Position numbers and translations under genes: made by a program. Positions 43,971-55,315 of a stretch of 64,000 nt of DNA are shown here, in pieces. Source of the DNA: Lachnospiraceae bacterium XBD2001. GTDB taxonomy: Bacteria; Bacillota; Clostridia; Lachnospirales; Lachnospiraceae. The first letter of the stretch is position 1. Each line of letters opens with the position of its first letter. The stretch covers positions 186,001 to 250,000 of the forward strand of contig FPAN01000004.1 of NCBI GenBank assembly GCA_900116395.1, in the 5' to 3' direction. The notes beneath the pieces were generated by a model. It was given only the letters and a program-made list of their open reading frames with translations. It searched no databases and was not told the DNA's origin.

Positions 43971-45587
43971 ATGAAAAAGAGACTTATTGCTTTACTGTTG
44001 ACCGGCGCACTTACCCTGAGTTGCCTTAGCGGGTGCGGAAAAACCGCAAAGCCTGCGCTCAATATCATTGATGACAACTATCGTACCTGTTACGAAGTCT
44101 TCGTCTATTCCTTCTACGACAGCGATGGGGATGGAATCGGAGATTTGCCCGGTTTAGAGAAAAAACTGGATTATATCAACGATGGGGATGATACCACCGA
44201 TAGCGACCTTGGATGTAACGAGATTTGGCTGATGCCTATTTCCCCATCTCCAACCTACCACAAATACGACGTTACCGATTATATGGATATTGACCCAGAG
44301 TACGGTACCATGGAAGATTTCGATGCATTGATTGAGGACTGCCATAGTCGTGGCGTCCATGTCATTATCGATTTTGTTATGAATCATTCCTCAAGTGAAC
44401 ATCCGTGGTTTGTGGCAGCCAGCGACTATCTAAAGACTTTGGATGCCGATGAAGAGCCGGATTTGGAAGCTTGCCCCTATGTGGATTACTATCATTTTTC
44501 CAGAGAGAAGTTGGAAGGCTACACCGCTCTCCCGGGTTCTGACTGGTATTATGAGGCCCGTTTCTGGGAAGGCATGCCGGATTTGAATCTAAAGAGCGAA
44601 GCTGTCCGAAAAGAATTTGATGAGATTACTTCCTTCTGGCTGGATCATGGCGTGGACGGATTCCGATTGGACGCCGTCACTTCTTATGAGACCGGACAGC
44701 CGGATGAGATTACGGAAGAACTGACCTGGTTCAACGATATGGTCAAGGCCAAGAAGTCGGATGCCTATATTGTGGGCGAAGCATGGACCAATCGCAAATT
44801 CTATGCACCATTTTATGCCTCAGGTGTTGACAGTTTCTTCGATTTTTCCTTCGCTGATAGCAACGGCAATATTGCAAAAATACTTCACGGCGCAGGGAGC
44901 GCTGCAGATTTCGCACAATCCCAGATAAATGCAGAAACTCTCTATCAATCCTACAATCCGAACTACATTAATGCGCCATTTTACACCAATCACGACATGG
45001 CCAGAGGTTCCGGATACTATACCGGTGAACTTGCATTGCAGCAGACCAAATATGCTTTGGCTATGAATCTTTTGATGCAGGGCAATGCCTTTTTGTACTA
45101 TGGAGAGGAGCTTGGCATGCGAGGATCCGGCGCAGATGAGAATAAGCGTGCTCCGATGCAGTGGAGCAGCGATGCGACCGCAGAGGGCATGTGCAAGGGA
45201 CCTGCCAATATGAAGCAACAGGAGATGATTTACGGTAGCCTCGAGGACCAGGCGAAGGATCCCAACTCCATTTATTCCTTCACCAAGGAAGTCATCCGCC
45301 TGCGTAACACCTATCCAGCCATCGCCCGGGGTATGACGGAGATTCTAGGCGCCGAAGATGGTGATTCCCAGATTTGCGGCATTCGTCGTAGGTGGGAGGA
45401 TTCCGATGTAGCCATGCTGTTCAACATCTCCTCGGAGGACCGCACCGTTGCAATGCCGGAAGGCTATCAACTCGTCGACTGGGTCAATGCCACAGACGCA
45501 AAAAATGCCGTAAGCGAAAAGGATCAAATACTATCCCTTCCGGCTTACAGCATTGCAATTCTTAGTCCAGATTCTGGCACAAAGTAA
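43971..45587 (+). CDS. GH13 alpha-amylase family lipoprotein
   Basis: A 538-residue enzyme with a lipoprotein signal (KKRLIALLLTGALTLSCLSGC, Cys22), so it should be anchored outside the cell. The GH13 barrel shows YEVFVYSFYDSDGDGIGDLPG, DFVMNHSS, DGFRLDAVTSYE (nucleophile), IVGEAWTNR (acid/base) and TNHDMARGSG. It likely makes maltodextrins from starch or glycogen at the surface for MalEFG. The subfamily, and whether it also acts on alpha-1,6 bonds, cannot be read by eye. Its last 26 bp overlap the convergent EAL gene; no terminator is seen there. Confidence 0.9.
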   Translation: MKKRLIALLLTGALTLSCLSGCGKTAKPALNIIDDNYRTCYEVFVYSFYDSDGDGIGDLPGLEKKLDYINDGDDTTDSDLGCNEIWLMPISPSPTYHKYDVTDYMDIDPEYGTMEDFDALIEDCHSRGVHVIIDFVMNHSSSEHPWFVAASDYLKTLDADEEPDLEACPYVDYYHFSREKLEGYTALPGSDWYYEARFWEGMPDLNLKSEAVRKEFDEITSFWLDHGVDGFRLDAVTSYETGQPDEITEELTWFNDMVKAKKSDAYIVGEAWTNRKFYAPFYASGVDSFFDFSFADSNGNIAKILHGAGSAADFAQSQINAETLYQSYNPNYINAPFYTNHDMARGSGYYTGELALQQTKYALAMNLLMQGNAFLYYGEELGMRGSGADENKRAPMQWSSDATAEGMCKGPANMKQQEMIYGSLEDQAKDPNSIYSFTKEVIRLRNTYPAIARGMTEILGAEDGDSQICGIRRRWEDSDVAMLFNISSEDRTVAMPEGYQLVDWVNATDAKNAVSEKDQILSLPAYSIAILSPDSGTK

Positions 45588-46752
45588 TAACTAATACATC
45601 ATCAACATCCGGGTTCTTAACGAAGTAATTCGTTGTCTGGACCCGTCGATAAATACCGTCATCGCCACACTGACGAGTCACGACTGATATGCTCTTCGCA
45701 CCACTGCGGAACTTATCAATCTGGCTCTGGCGATTGAAGGTGGTCTTAAATAACATACGGTCTTCCGGATGCATCGTGGAAGCACCATGCTCAATCAATT
45801 CCGTGTACACTCCCGCAGACGGGCACATCTGAGAAGTGAAGTTATCGTAATTCATCATGTAGAAAGAATTACGGGTAAGATTCGTATAGATAATCAATGG
45901 ATATCCGGTGAAAATCGCATCCAAAAGCAGCTGTTTTGCAGCAGCCTGAGACTGAATAGACAAAATATCCTCATTGAACGGCTCCCGAACCGTGGCATCC
46001 AAACGCTGCTCAAATTCTTCCTCCGGAAGAGGCATATCGAAGCATCTACCCTGAATCAGATTGCAACCACTGGTACGCATGAACGCTAACTGTTCCTTGG
46101 TCTCTACACCTTCCGCAACAGTAACTACATTCAAGCGATGGGCACAATCGAAAATACTCTCCAATACAATTCGCTCACGCTCCGTCTCACAGTTCTCCTG
46201 AATCAAAGAACGATCTATCTTCATGTAATCCGCTTGAATATGGCTTAAGTAGATTAAGGAAGATAATCCACGGCCAAAGTTATCCATAGCCACCGGGAAA
46301 CCCTTACCACGGATTGCCTCAATGAGAAGCGGGGTTTCCTTCGGCGCATCTACATAGGCAGACTCCGTAATCTCAATAATAATATTGCTATGGTCAATGC
46401 CGTACTTATCTACAATCTCAGCGATACGGCCAGCCACGTGCATTTCTTTGGTATGCTGTAGGGAAAAATTCACAGAAACCGGAACAATATACTTATGCTC
46501 CTTCATACGTCTAGACAGGAACTTGCACACTTCCTCCAGCACATACCAATCCACGGTACAGATGTTATAACCCTTCTCTAACTCCGGAATGAACTCGAAT
46601 GCTTCTACAATGGTTCCATCCGGTGTACGCCAGCGGCATAACGCCTCTGCAGAATTCAAACGGCTTGTAAATGCATGGTACTGCGGCTGGTAGTATACAA
46701 GTAAGTCCCCTTGATCCATAGCCAACATAATATCTTCAAATAATTCACTCAT
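45562..46752 (-). CDS. EAL-domain protein with altered metal motif and C-terminal sensor-like region
   Basis: A 396-residue cytoplasmic protein from the ATG at 46752 (GGAGAG 5 bp upstream; a longer frame from 46818 lacks a site). Residues about 8-255 form an EAL domain for cyclic-di-GMP hydrolysis or binding. Catalytic residues seen: Glu36 of EAL, Asn95, Glu127, Lys178, Asp180, Glu214 and Gln221. The loop usually DDFGTGYSSL reads DNFGRGLSSL (Asp157-Asn158), so one metal-binding Asp is replaced and loop 6 is altered. Residues about 265-396 form a separate, PAS-like region (TNLTRNSFYMMNYDNF; MHPEDRMLFKTTF) after the EAL domain, an unusual order. Weak enzyme or cyclic-di-GMP receptor are both possible. 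Confidence 0.85.
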   Translation of the reverse strand: MSELFEDIMLAMDQGDLLVYYQPQYHAFTSRLNSAEALCRWRTPDGTIVEAFEFIPELEKGYNICTVDWYVLEEVCKFLSRRMKEHKYIVPVSVNFSLQHTKEMHVAGRIAEIVDKYGIDHSNIIIEITESAYVDAPKETPLLIEAIRGKGFPVAMDNFGRGLSSLIYLSHIQADYMKIDRSLIQENCETERERIVLESIFDCAHRLNVVTVAEGVETKEQLAFMRTSGCNLIQGRCFDMPLPEEEFEQRLDATVREPFNEDILSIQSQAAAKQLLLDAIFTGYPLIIYTNLTRNSFYMMNYDNFTSQMCPSAGVYTELIEHGASTMHPEDRMLFKTTFNRQSQIDKFRSGAKSISVVTRQCGDDGIYRRVQTTNYFVKNPDVDDVLVITLCQNLD

Positions 46753-46880
46753 AATATCTCTCCAAACTAAGGCAATAGACAGTTGTCTATTGTTCAACAA
46801 AGGATATTGTACAAGCATTCTATCTGAATTTCAAGGGACATCTCTGATATCTTTGTTTGAATTTGAAATAAAAAAAAAAA

Positions 46881-46906
46881 GACTTCCGAGGAAATCCTCG
46901 GAAGTC
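46881..46906 (-). terminator. Terminator after tuf
   Basis: On the minus strand GACTTCCGAGGA (46895-46906) pairs perfectly with TCCTCGGAAGTC (46881-46892) and is followed by more than ten T residues. It ends the str operon. Confidence 0.9.
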
Positions 46907-46942
46907 TTAATTAACTAATTGGGTTGGGCTGTTCGCTCGTGA

Positions 46943-48127
46943 TTACTCAATGATAGTAGCAACACGGCCTGAACCTACAGTACGTCCACCCTCGCGGATA
47001 GCGAAAGTAAGACCCTGCTCCATAGCTACTGGATGGATAAGCTCGATGGTCATCTCTACGTTATCACCAGGCATGCACATCTCAGTACCAGCTGGAAGGT
47101 TGCAAACACCAGTTACGTCAGTTGTTCTGAAGTAGAACTGTGGACGATAGTTGTTGAAGAATGGTGTATGACGACCACCCTCGTCCTTGGTCAATACGTA
47201 AACCTGTGCTGTAAACTTAGTATGGCAAGTTACAGTACCTGGCTTAGCGATAACCTGACCACGCTGGATCTTATCACGATCGATACCACGAAGAAGTGCA
47301 CCGATGTTATCACCAGCCATAGCCTCGTCCATCTGCTTACGGAACATCTCGATACCGGTTACAACGGACTTAGCAGTATCTTCATGAATACCAACGATTT
47401 CGATCTCGTCGTTCAAGTGAAGAGTACCACGCTCTACTCTACCGGTTGCTACAGTACCACGACCGGTAATAGTGAATACGTCCTCTACTGGCATCAAGAA
47501 TGGCTTATCAGTATCACGCTCTGGATCTGGGATGTACTCATCAACAGTGTTCATAAGCTCCATGATCTTGTCTCCCCAAGCAGCGTCTCCCTCAAGAGCC
47601 TTAAGAGCGGAACCCTGGATGATTGGGCATCCTTCGAATCCGTACTCCTCTAACTGCTCAGTAACTTCCATCTCTACAAGTTCGATCAACTCAGGATCGT
47701 CAACCATATCACACTTGTTCAAGAATACTACGATGTAAGGAACGCCTACCTGACGAGCAAGAAGGATGTGCTCCTTAGTCTGAGCCATAACACCGTCAGT
47801 AGCAGCTACTACAAGGATAGCGCCGTCCATCTGAGCAGCACCAGTGATCATGTTCTTTACATAATCAGCATGGCCTGGGCAGTCAACGTGTGCATAGTGA
47901 CGTCTCTCAGTCTCATACTCAACGTGAGCGGTAGAAATTGTGATACCACGCTCTCTCTCTTCTGGAGCCTTATCAATGTTAGCGAAATCAACAGCTGCAT
48001 TACCAGCTACACGCTCAGATAATACCTTTGTGATTGCTGCAGTTAAGGTAGTTTTACCATGATCTACGTGACCAATGGTACCAATGTTACAATGTGGTTT
48101 AGTTCTTTCGAATTTAGCTTTTGCCAT
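46943..48127 (-). CDS. tuf: Elongation factor Tu
   Basis: A 394-residue GTPase that carries aminoacyl-tRNA to the ribosome. It has GHVDHGKTT (P-loop), DCPGHADY (switch II) and NKCD (guanine specificity), followed by two beta-barrel domains. It has its own promoter at 48196-48224 as well as the str promoter. It is followed by the sugar gene block rather than rpsJ. Confidence 0.97.
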   Translation of the reverse strand: MAKAKFERTKPHCNIGTIGHVDHGKTTLTAAITKVLSERVAGNAAVDFANIDKAPEERERGITISTAHVEYETERRHYAHVDCPGHADYVKNMITGAAQMDGAILVVAATDGVMAQTKEHILLARQVGVPYIVVFLNKCDMVDDPELIELVEMEVTEQLEEYGFEGCPIIQGSALKALEGDAAWGDKIMELMNTVDEYIPDPERDTDKPFLMPVEDVFTITGRGTVATGRVERGTLHLNDEIEIVGIHEDTAKSVVTGIEMFRKQMDEAMAGDNIGALLRGIDRDKIQRGQVIAKPGTVTCHTKFTAQVYVLTKDEGGRHTPFFNNYRPQFYFRTTDVTGVCNLPAGTEMCMPGDNVEMTIELIHPVAMEQGLTFAIREGGRTVGSGRVATIIE

Positions 48128-48195
48128 TTCTTAACTTCCTCCTTAGTTTTCGATGCCCTTAACGGGACTTCTTTTCATAAACTCGGCTAAAATCA

Positions 48196-48224
48196 ATTAT
48201 ATTTAATTTTCACCGAATTATCAA
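48196..48224 (-). promoter_or_regulatory. Predicted tuf promoter
   Basis: Minus strand TTGATA (48219-48224), 17 bp, TATAAT (48196-48201), starting directly after the hairpin at 48224-48255. It would give tuf extra transcription over fusA. Confidence 0.65.
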
Positions 48225-48255
48225 CACTTTTCACCCCGAGGAGGGTGAAAAGTGT
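48224..48255. terminator. Hairpin between fusA and tuf
   Basis: ACACTTTTCACCC (48224-48236) and GGGTGAAAAGTGT (48243-48255) form a perfect 13-bp stem. On the minus strand it lacks a T run, so it may reduce readthrough or stabilise the fusA 3' end rather than terminate fully. Confidence 0.55.
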
Positions 48256-48266
48256 AAAATTGCTAA

Positions 48267-50384
48267 TTAGCCCTTCTTTGCTGCGATAACCTTATCTGCA
48301 ACATTCTTAGGAACTGGCTCGTACTTCTCGAAGAACATGGAGTAGTTTCCACGACCCTGAGTAGTAGAACGAAGATCTGTAGAGTATCCGAACATCTCGG
48401 ACAACGGTACGTATGCACGAACGATCTTGCCGCCGCCGACATCATCCATACCTTCTACACGACCACGACGAGAGTTGATATCACCGATAACATCTCCCAT
48501 GTACTCTTCCGGCATAGTAACCTCAACCTTCATGATAGGCTCAAGAAGGGTAGGTTCAGCCTTAGCCATAGCTTCCTTGAAACACATGGATCCGGCAATG
48601 TGGAATGCCATCTCGGAAGAATCGACTTCATGGTAAGATCCGTCGTATACAGTAGCCTTAATACCAAGAACAGGGAATCCAGCAAGGATACCTGCCTTAG
48701 CAGCTTCTTCGATACCTTCACCGATAGATGGGATGTATTCCTTAGGAATAGCACCACCTACGACAGCAGACTCAAACTTGAAGGTCTCTTCAGAGTTTGC
48801 ATCCATAGGCTCGAACTTAACTTTACAGTGACCGTACTGACCACGACCACCGGACTGCTTAGCATACTTGTATTCCTGATCGACAGCCTTGGTGAAGGTC
48901 TCCTTGTATGCAACCTGAGGTGCACCAACGTTAGCCTCAACCTTGAACTCTCTTAACAGACGATCAACAATAATCTCCAAGTGAAGCTCACCCATACCAG
49001 CGATGATGGTCTGACCAGTCTCCTCATCCGTATGTGCACGGAAGGTAGGATCCTCTTCAGCCAACTTGGCAAGAGCCTCACCCATCTTCTGCTGTCCAGC
49101 CTTAGTCTTAGGCTCGATAGCAAGCTCGATAACTGGCTCTGGGAACTCCATGGACTCCAAGATAACCGGATGCTGCTCATCACAAATGGTATCACCGGTA
49201 GAAGTTACCTTGAAACCAACTGCTGCAGCGATATCACCGGAGTATACAACGTCAATCTCTTCACGCTTATTAGCGTGCATCTGAAGGATACGTCCAACAC
49301 GCTCCTTCTTGCCCTTAGTAGCATTTAATACATAAGAGCCGGACTTACATGTTCCGGAGTAAACACGGAAGAATGCAAGCTTACCAACGAATGGGTCAGT
49401 CATGATCTTGAATGCAAGAGCTGCAAATGGCTCCTCATCAGAAGACTTTCTGGTGATTTCATTGCCATCAAGGTCAGTACCTGCGATATCAGGGATATCG
49501 GTAGGAGCTGGCATGAACTCTACAATTGCATCCAATAACTTCTGGATACCCTTGTTGAAGTGAGCAGAACCGCAGCATACAGGTACACCTTCGTTGTTGA
49601 TGGTAGCCTTACGTAATGCAGCCTTCAGCTCGTCGACAGAAGGCTCTTCACCCTCTAAGTATTTCATCATAAGGTCCTCGTCGAAGTCACAGATCTTCTC
49701 AACGAGTTCCTGATGGTAAGTCTCAGCCTCATCCTTCATATCATCACGGATATCAACGATGGAGATGTCCTCACCCTTGGAGTCATTGTAGATGTACTCC
49801 TTCATCTCGAACAAATCGATGATTCCTTCGAAATGATCTTCCTTACCGATTGGAAGCTGGATAACAACTGCGTTCTTACCAAGCTTAGAACCGATCTCGG
49901 AAACGGTATTATAGAAATCAGCACCAAGGATATCCATCTTATTAACGAATGCCATTCTTGGTACCTTATATGTATCAGCCTGACGCCATACGTTCTCGGA
50001 CTGTGGCTCAACACCGCCCTTTGCGTCAAATACGCCGACAGCACCATCCAATACACGCAAGGAACGCTCAACTTCTACGGTGAAGTCTACGTGTCCAGGA
50101 GTATCGATGATGTTGATACGATGCTCAAGAGCACCCTTCTTAGGCTTGCACTGCTCCTGGAGAGTCCAGTGGCATGTGGTAGCTGCAGAAGTGATTGTGA
50201 TACCTCTTTCCTGTTCCTGCTCCATCCAGTCCATGGTAGCAGTACCTTCGTAGGTCTCACCAATCTTGTAGTTAACACCGGTATAGTAAAGAATACGCTC
50301 AGTCAATGTGGTCTTACCAGCATCGATGTGGGCCATAATACCGATGTTTCGGGTTCTATCCAAAGGATATTCTCTTCCTGCCAA
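48267..50384 (-). CDS. fusA: Elongation factor G
   Basis: A 705-residue translocase with AHIDAGKTT (P-loop), [12 protein letters not shown] and four further domains, ending near [13 protein letters not shown]. The start is TTG at 50384, with AGGAGG 8 bp upstream; the conserved N-terminus [13 protein letters not shown] requires it. It follows rpsG after 30 bp. Confidence 0.96.
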   Translation of the reverse strand: MAGREYPLDRTRNIGIMAHIDAGKTTLTERILYYTGVNYKIGETYEGTATMDWMEQEQERGITITSAATTCHWTLQEQCKPKKGALEHRINIIDTPGHVDFTVEVERSLRVLDGAVGVFDAKGGVEPQSENVWRQADTYKVPRMAFVNKMDILGADFYNTVSEIGSKLGKNAVVIQLPIGKEDHFEGIIDLFEMKEYIYNDSKGEDISIVDIRDDMKDEAETYHQELVEKICDFDEDLMMKYLEGEEPSVDELKAALRKATINNEGVPVCCGSAHFNKGIQKLLDAIVEFMPAPTDIPDIAGTDLDGNEITRKSSDEEPFAALAFKIMTDPFVGKLAFFRVYSGTCKSGSYVLNATKGKKERVGRILQMHANKREEIDVVYSGDIAAAVGFKVTSTGDTICDEQHPVILESMEFPEPVIELAIEPKTKAGQQKMGEALAKLAEEDPTFRAHTDEETGQTIIAGMGELHLEIIVDRLLREFKVEANVGAPQVAYKETFTKAVDQEYKYAKQSGGRGQYGHCKVKFEPMDANSEETFKFESAVVGGAIPKEYIPSIGEGIEEAAKAGILAGFPVLGIKATVYDGSYHEVDSSEMAFHIAGSMCFKEAMAKAEPTLLEPIMKVEVTMPEEYMGDVIGDINSRRGRVEGMDDVGGGKIVRAYVPLSEMFGYSTDLRSTTQGRGNYSMFFEKYEPVPKNVADKVIAAKKG

Positions 50385-50414
50385 GGTATGTTCCTCCTAT
50401 ATTTGCTATAAATC

Positions 50415-50885
50415 TTAGAAACGATAATGAGCGAAAGCCTTGTTAGCCTCTGCCATTCTATGCATTTCTTCTTTACGCTTTACTGCGGAACCAGTATTGT
50501 TCGCAGCATCCATAATCTCGTTAGCAAGACGCTCTTCCATGGTCTTCTCACTTCTGTTACGTGAAAAAGTGGTTAACCAACGAAGGCCCAATGCCTGACG
50601 ACGATCAGGACGAACCTCGATAGGTACCTGATAGGTAGCTCCACCGATACGTCTAGCCTTTACTTCAAGTACAGGCATAACGTTGTTCATAGCTTCTTCG
50701 AACACCTCTACTGCAGGTCTTCCGGTTTTTTCTTCGACTCTTGCGAATGCTCCATAAACAATCTTCTGAGCAACACCCTTCTTACCATCTAACATAACGT
50801 TATTGACAAGCTTGGTTACTACCTTGCTGTTGTAAATAGGATCTGCAAGTACGTCTCTTTTTACAGTATGTCCTTTACGTGGCAC
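50415..50885 (-). CDS. rpsG: Small-subunit ribosomal protein S7 (uS7)
   Basis: A 156-residue S7, exactly the standard length, if translation begins at GTG 50885, which has AAGGAGGG 7 bp upstream and gives [12 protein letters not shown]. An in-frame ATG at 50906 would add seven residues but lies on the wrong side of that site. S7 binds the 16S head and the E site. Confidence 0.95.
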   Translation of the reverse strand: MPRKGHTVKRDVLADPIYNSKVVTKLVNNVMLDGKKGVAQKIVYGAFARVEEKTGRPAVEVFEEAMNNVMPVLEVKARRIGGATYQVPIEVRPDRRQALGLRWLTTFSRNRSEKTMEERLANEIMDAANNTGSAVKRKEEMHRMAEANKAFAHYRF

Positions 50886-51043
50886 GTTTCTTCCCTCCTT
50901 AATCATAATTTTTCGATTAAATCTTCGGTACTCACATATGAATGTGTTCGCGCTGTATTTATCTACTAAATGAAATAAACATCAACACTAACCTTACATC
51001 TATGTTCATACAAATTCATTTGGTTCTAAATAGTAGCAGCGAA

Positions 51044-51463
51044 TTACTTAGCAGCCTTAGGACGCTTAGCGCCGTACTTAGAACGAGCCTGCTTACGATC
51101 AGCAACGCCTGCGGTATCAAGTGTTCCACGGATTACGTGATAACGTGTACCTGGTAAATCCTTAACACGGCCACCACGAACGAGTACAACACTGTGCTCC
51201 TGCAAGTTGTGTCCTTCTCCAGGAATGTAAGATGTAACTTCGATTCCGTTGGAAAGACGTACTCTGGCGATCTTTCTCAAAGCTGAGTTAGGCTTCTTAG
51301 GTGTAGCTGTCTTAACAGCGGTACATACACCACGCTTCTGTGGAGAAGAGGTCTCGATAGGCTTCTTCTTAAGAGAGTTGAATCCCTTCTGAAGTGCTGG
51401 TGCTGTAGACTTCTTTGCAGATGTCTGTCTACCCTTTCTAACTAACTGGTTGAATGTTGGCAT
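51044..51463 (-). CDS. rpsL: Small-subunit ribosomal protein S12 (uS12)
   Basis: A 139-residue S12 at the decoding centre. The loops in which streptomycin resistance mutations usually arise read [11 protein letters not shown] and [10 protein letters not shown], the sensitive type. First gene of the str operon, with a consensus promoter upstream. Confidence 0.97.
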   Translation of the reverse strand: MPTFNQLVRKGRQTSAKKSTAPALQKGFNSLKKKPIETSSPQKRGVCTAVKTATPKKPNSALRKIARVRLSNGIEVTSYIPGEGHNLQEHSVVLVRGGRVKDLPGTRYHVIRGTLDTAGVADRKQARSKYGAKRPKAAK

Positions 51464-51552
51464 TTATTTCACCTCCTATGTCAATTCTATGCATTCATCC
51501 CCGCGCGCACGACTGGAATCTACTCTACGGGTATATCTATGCACGCTAAAAT

Positions 51553-51581
51553 ATTATAATTTCTTGATTTTTACTTGTCAA
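51553..51581 (-). promoter_or_regulatory. Consensus promoter of the str operon
   Basis: Minus strand TTGACA (51576-51581), 17 bp, TATAAT (51553-51558). Both boxes and the spacer match the ideal sigma-70/sigma-A promoter. It should drive rpsL-rpsG-fusA-tuf. Confidence 0.8.
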
Positions 51582-51599
51582 GCAATTTCAAAAAAATAA

Positions 51600-51625
51600 G
51601 GAGAGACCGATGCTCTCGGTCTCCC
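51600..51625 (-). terminator. Terminator after rpoC
   Basis: On the minus strand GGAGACCGA and TCGGTCTCTCC form a stem with a GAGCA loop, followed by TTATTTTTTT. It separates rpoBC from the str operon, whose promoter follows within 20 bp. Confidence 0.8.
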
Positions 51626-51644
51626 CTATGTATTTCAACAAAGA

Positions 51645-54600
51645 TTATTCAACCTCTGCCATCTCTTCCTCGTCGTCAATATCTTCAACGATTGGAGCTT
51701 CCTTAACAGCTTCTACCATTACCTTATTGTAATCGGTGTTCAGCTTAATGTTCTGATAACGCTTCATACCGGTTCCTGCAGGAATCAGCTTACCAAGAAT
51801 AACGTTCTCTTTCAGGCCGACAAGTGGATCAATCTTACCCTTGATGGCTGCATCGGTAAGAACCTTGGTGGTCTCCTGGAAGGATGCTGCGGACAGGAAG
51901 GAATCGGTAGCAAGGGAAGCCTTGGTAATACCAAGAAGAACACGCTTGCCGTCTGCAGGTGTCTTGCCCTCTGCCTCTAACTCTTCGTTCAAGTCCTCAT
52001 ACTTCAAGAAGTCAACCTGAGATCCAGGAAGATATCCGGTATCTCCAGCCTCTTCGATACGAACCTTCTTCATCATCTGACGAACGATAACTTCGATATG
52101 CTTATCATTGATTTCTACACCCTGTAAGCGGTATACACGCTGTACTTCGCGAAGGATGTAATCCTGTACTGCACGGATGCCCTTAATCTTCAAGATATCA
52201 TGTGGGTTAACGGAACCTTCGGTCAATGCATCACCGGCCTCAAGCTCTGCGCCATCCATAATCTTGATATGAGAACCGTAAGGGATTAAGTAAGTCTTGG
52301 ACTCACCGGTCTCCTTGTTGGTTACAACAATCTCACGCTTCTTCTTAGTATCAACGATTTCAGCGGTTCCTGCGATCTCAGTGATGATTGCAAGTCCCTT
52401 AGGCTTACGAGCCTCGAAAAGCTCCTCGACACGAGGAAGACCCTGAGTAATATCGCTACCAGCGACACCACCGGAGTGGAAGGTTCTCATGGTCAACTGT
52501 GTACCAGGCTCACCGATGGACTGAGCAGCGATAATACCAACTGCCTCACCAACCTGAACTGCATTACCGGTTGCCATGTTGGCACCGTAACACTTCGCGC
52601 AGATACCGTTCTCGCTACGACAAGTAAGTACGGTACGGATCTTAACCTCTGTAATTGGCTTGCCATCCTTATCAACACCCTTAGCCATAATCTGTGCTGC
52701 ACGGCGAGGTGTAATCATATGGTTAGCCTTAACAATCATATTGCCTTCTGCATCGTAGATAGACTCGCAGGAGAAACGTCCGGTAATACGATCCTGTAAT
52801 CCTTCGATTGTCTCCTTGCCATCCATGAATGATTTAACAACCATTCCCGGAAGCTCACGATTCTTACCTTCGCAGCAGTCACGCTCACGAATGATTAATT
52901 CCTGTGATACGTCTACAAGACGTCTGGTCAGGTATCCGGAATCCGCGGTACGAAGAGCGGTATCGGACATACCCTTTCGAGCACCATGCGCAGACATGAA
53001 GTACTCCAATACGTCAAGACCTTCACGGAAGTTAGACTTAATAGGAAGTTCGATTGTACGTCCGGTTGTATCAGCCATCAAACCACGCATACCGGCCAAC
53101 TGCTTAATCTGCTTATCGGAACCACGCGCTCCGGAGTCAGCCATCATGAAGATGTTGTTGTACTGATCCAAACCATCCAACAAGTACTTGGTCAACTGAT
53201 CATCAGTAGCCTTCCAGGTCTCTACAACTTCCTTGTAACGCTCTTCCTCAGTAAGGAAACCACGGCGATACTGAGCCTTGATCTTCTCAACGGTCTTCTC
53301 AGCCTCACTGATTAACTCTTCCTTCTCGGAAGGAACGGTCATATCAGATACGGATACGGTCATTGCAGCGATGGTAGAGTACTTGTAACCCATTGCCTTA
53401 ATATCATCCAATACCTCAGCGGTCTTAGTAGCTCCGTGAGTATTGATTACTTTTTCAAGGATGCCCTTCAAGTCTTTCTTCTTAACCAAGAAGTCAACTT
53501 CAAGCTTCAACTCATTCTCCGGGTTGGAACGATCAACATATCCCAAATCCTGAGGAATGATTTCGTTGAACATAAATCTACCAAGGGTAGACTCAACGAT
53601 TCCGGTCTTCACGGTACCGTCAGCCATGGTCTTGCGAACACGAACCTTGATACGTGCATGAAGTGCGAGTTCCTTGTTCTCATATGCAAGGATTGCTTCA
53701 TTCATGCTCTTGAAGATCTTACCTTCGCCAAGTGCGCCTTCACGCAACTGGGTAATGTAGTAAATACCAAGTACCATATCCTGAGAAGGAACGGCAACTA
53801 CACCACCGTCGGATGGCTTCAGCAAGTTGTTCGGAGACAACAGCATGAAACGGCACTCTGCCTGAGCCTCAGCGGTCAACGGCAAGTGAGCAGCCATCTG
53901 GTCTCCATCGAAGTCGGCATTGTAAGCGGTACATACCAATGGATGCAACTTAATAGCCTTACCTTCTACAAGGATTGGCTCGAATGCCTGAATACCAAGT
54001 CTATGCAATGTAGGAGCACGGTTTAACATAACCGGATGCTCTTTGATGACGTCTTCTAAGACATCCCATACTTCCGGCTGAAGCTTCTCAACCATCTTCT
54101 TCGCATTCTTGATATTGTGTGCGGTTCCGTTAGCAACAAGCTCCTTCATAACGAATGGCTTGAACAACTCGATTGCCATTTCCTTAGGCAAACCACACTG
54201 ATAAATCTTAAGTTCCGGTCCAACGACGATAACGGAACGTCCGGAGTAGTCAACACGCTTACCAAGCAAGTTCTGACGGAAACGTCCGCCCTTACCCTTT
54301 AACATATCAGACAGGGACTTCAGAGCACGGTTACCAGGTCCGGTAACTGCACGGCCACGACGTCCGTTGTCGATCAAGGCATCAACTGCTTCCTGTAACA
54401 TACGCTTCTCATTACGAACAATGATCTCCGGAGCGCCAAGCTCAAGCAAGCGACGAAGACGATTGTTACGGTTAATGATACGACGATACAAATCATTCAA
54501 ATCAGAAGTAGCGAAACGGCCACCGTCCAACTGAACCATTGGACGAAGATCCGGTGGGATGACAGGAATAACGTTCATGATCATCCACTCCGGCTTGTTA

Positions 54601-55286
54601 CCGGACTCACGGAAAGCCTCTACAACTTCCAATCTCTTAATAATACGAGCACGCTTCTGGCCGGTTGCAGTCTCGAGCTCTGCAGTCAATTCCTCTGCAT
54701 CCTTGTCAAGATCAATCGCCTGTAACAGCTCCTGGATTGCCTCAGCACCCATACCTACACGGAAAGCATCACCATACTGGTCTCTAGCTTCCTGATACTC
54801 AGCCTCAGACAATACCTGCTTGTACATAAGTGCTGTATCACCGGCATCCAATACGATGTAGGATGCGAAATACAGTACACGCTCCAATGTTCTTGGAGAG
54901 AGGTCAAGGATTAATCCCATACGGGATGGGATACCCTTGAAGTACCAAATATGAGAAACAGGAGCAGCAAGCTCGATGTGTCCCATACGCTCACGACGAA
55001 CGCTAGCCTTGGTAACCTCTACGCCACAACGGTCACAAACAACACCCTTGTAGCGAATCTTTTTATATTTTCCGCAGTGACATTCCCAGTCCTTGGTAGG
55101 TCCGAAAATCTTCTCGCAGAATAGACCGTCTTTTTCCGGCTTCAATGTACGATAGTTAATTGTCTCTGGCTTTTTAACCTCACCGCGAGACCATTCACGA
55201 ATCTTCTCCGGAGATGCCAAACCGATCTGAATTGCATCAAACTCAATTGGCTGATTTGTTGCTTCTTTATTCAATGTCTCTGGCAT
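51645..55286 (-). CDS. rpoC: DNA-directed RNA polymerase beta-prime subunit
   Basis: A 1213-residue catalytic subunit. The N-terminal zinc site is [20 protein letters not shown] (about 70-90). The active-site magnesium is held by [10 protein letters not shown] (about 460). The trigger loop region includes [16 protein letters not shown]. The C-terminus is short and acidic ([12 protein letters not shown]). It follows rpoB after 29 bp. Confidence 0.98.
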   Translation of the reverse strand: MPETLNKEATNQPIEFDAIQIGLASPEKIREWSRGEVKKPETINYRTLKPEKDGLFCEKIFGPTKDWECHCGKYKKIRYKGVVCDRCGVEVTKASVRRERMGHIELAAPVSHIWYFKGIPSRMGLILDLSPRTLERVLYFASYIVLDAGDTALMYKQVLSEAEYQEARDQYGDAFRVGMGAEAIQELLQAIDLDKDAEELTAELETATGQKRARIIKRLEVVEAFRESGNKPEWMIMNVIPVIPPDLRPMVQLDGGRFATSDLNDLYRRIINRNNRLRRLLELGAPEIIVRNEKRMLQEAVDALIDNGRRGRAVTGPGNRALKSLSDMLKGKGGRFRQNLLGKRVDYSGRSVIVVGPELKIYQCGLPKEMAIELFKPFVMKELVANGTAHNIKNAKKMVEKLQPEVWDVLEDVIKEHPVMLNRAPTLHRLGIQAFEPILVEGKAIKLHPLVCTAYNADFDGDQMAAHLPLTAEAQAECRFMLLSPNNLLKPSDGGVVAVPSQDMVLGIYYITQLREGALGEGKIFKSMNEAILAYENKELALHARIKVRVRKTMADGTVKTGIVESTLGRFMFNEIIPQDLGYVDRSNPENELKLEVDFLVKKKDLKGILEKVINTHGATKTAEVLDDIKAMGYKYSTIAAMTVSVSDMTVPSEKEELISEAEKTVEKIKAQYRRGFLTEEERYKEVVETWKATDDQLTKYLLDGLDQYNNIFMMADSGARGSDKQIKQLAGMRGLMADTTGRTIELPIKSNFREGLDVLEYFMSAHGARKGMSDTALRTADSGYLTRRLVDVSQELIIRERDCCEGKNRELPGMVVKSFMDGKETIEGLQDRITGRFSCESIYDAEGNMIVKANHMITPRRAAQIMAKGVDKDGKPITEVKIRTVLTCRSENGICAKCYGANMATGNAVQVGEAVGIIAAQSIGEPGTQLTMRTFHSGGVAGSDITQGLPRVEELFEARKPKGLAIITEIAGTAEIVDTKKKREIVVTNKETGESKTYLIPYGSHIKIMDGAELEAGDALTEGSVNPHDILKIKGIRAVQDYILREVQRVYRLQGVEINDKHIEVIVRQMMKKVRIEEAGDTGYLPGSQVDFLKYEDLNEELEAEGKTPADGKRVLLGITKASLATDSFLSAASFQETTKVLTDAAIKGKIDPLVGLKENVILGKLIPAGTGMKRYQNIKLNTDYNKVMVEAVKEAPIVEDIDDEEEMAEVE

Positions 55287-55315
55287 TTAAGAAACTCCTT
55301 TCGATCTTATATGTC

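Noticed and set aside
46753-46818. A 22-residue N-terminal extension of the EAL protein
   Set aside because: There is no ribosome site upstream, and GGAGAG is 5 bp before the later ATG.
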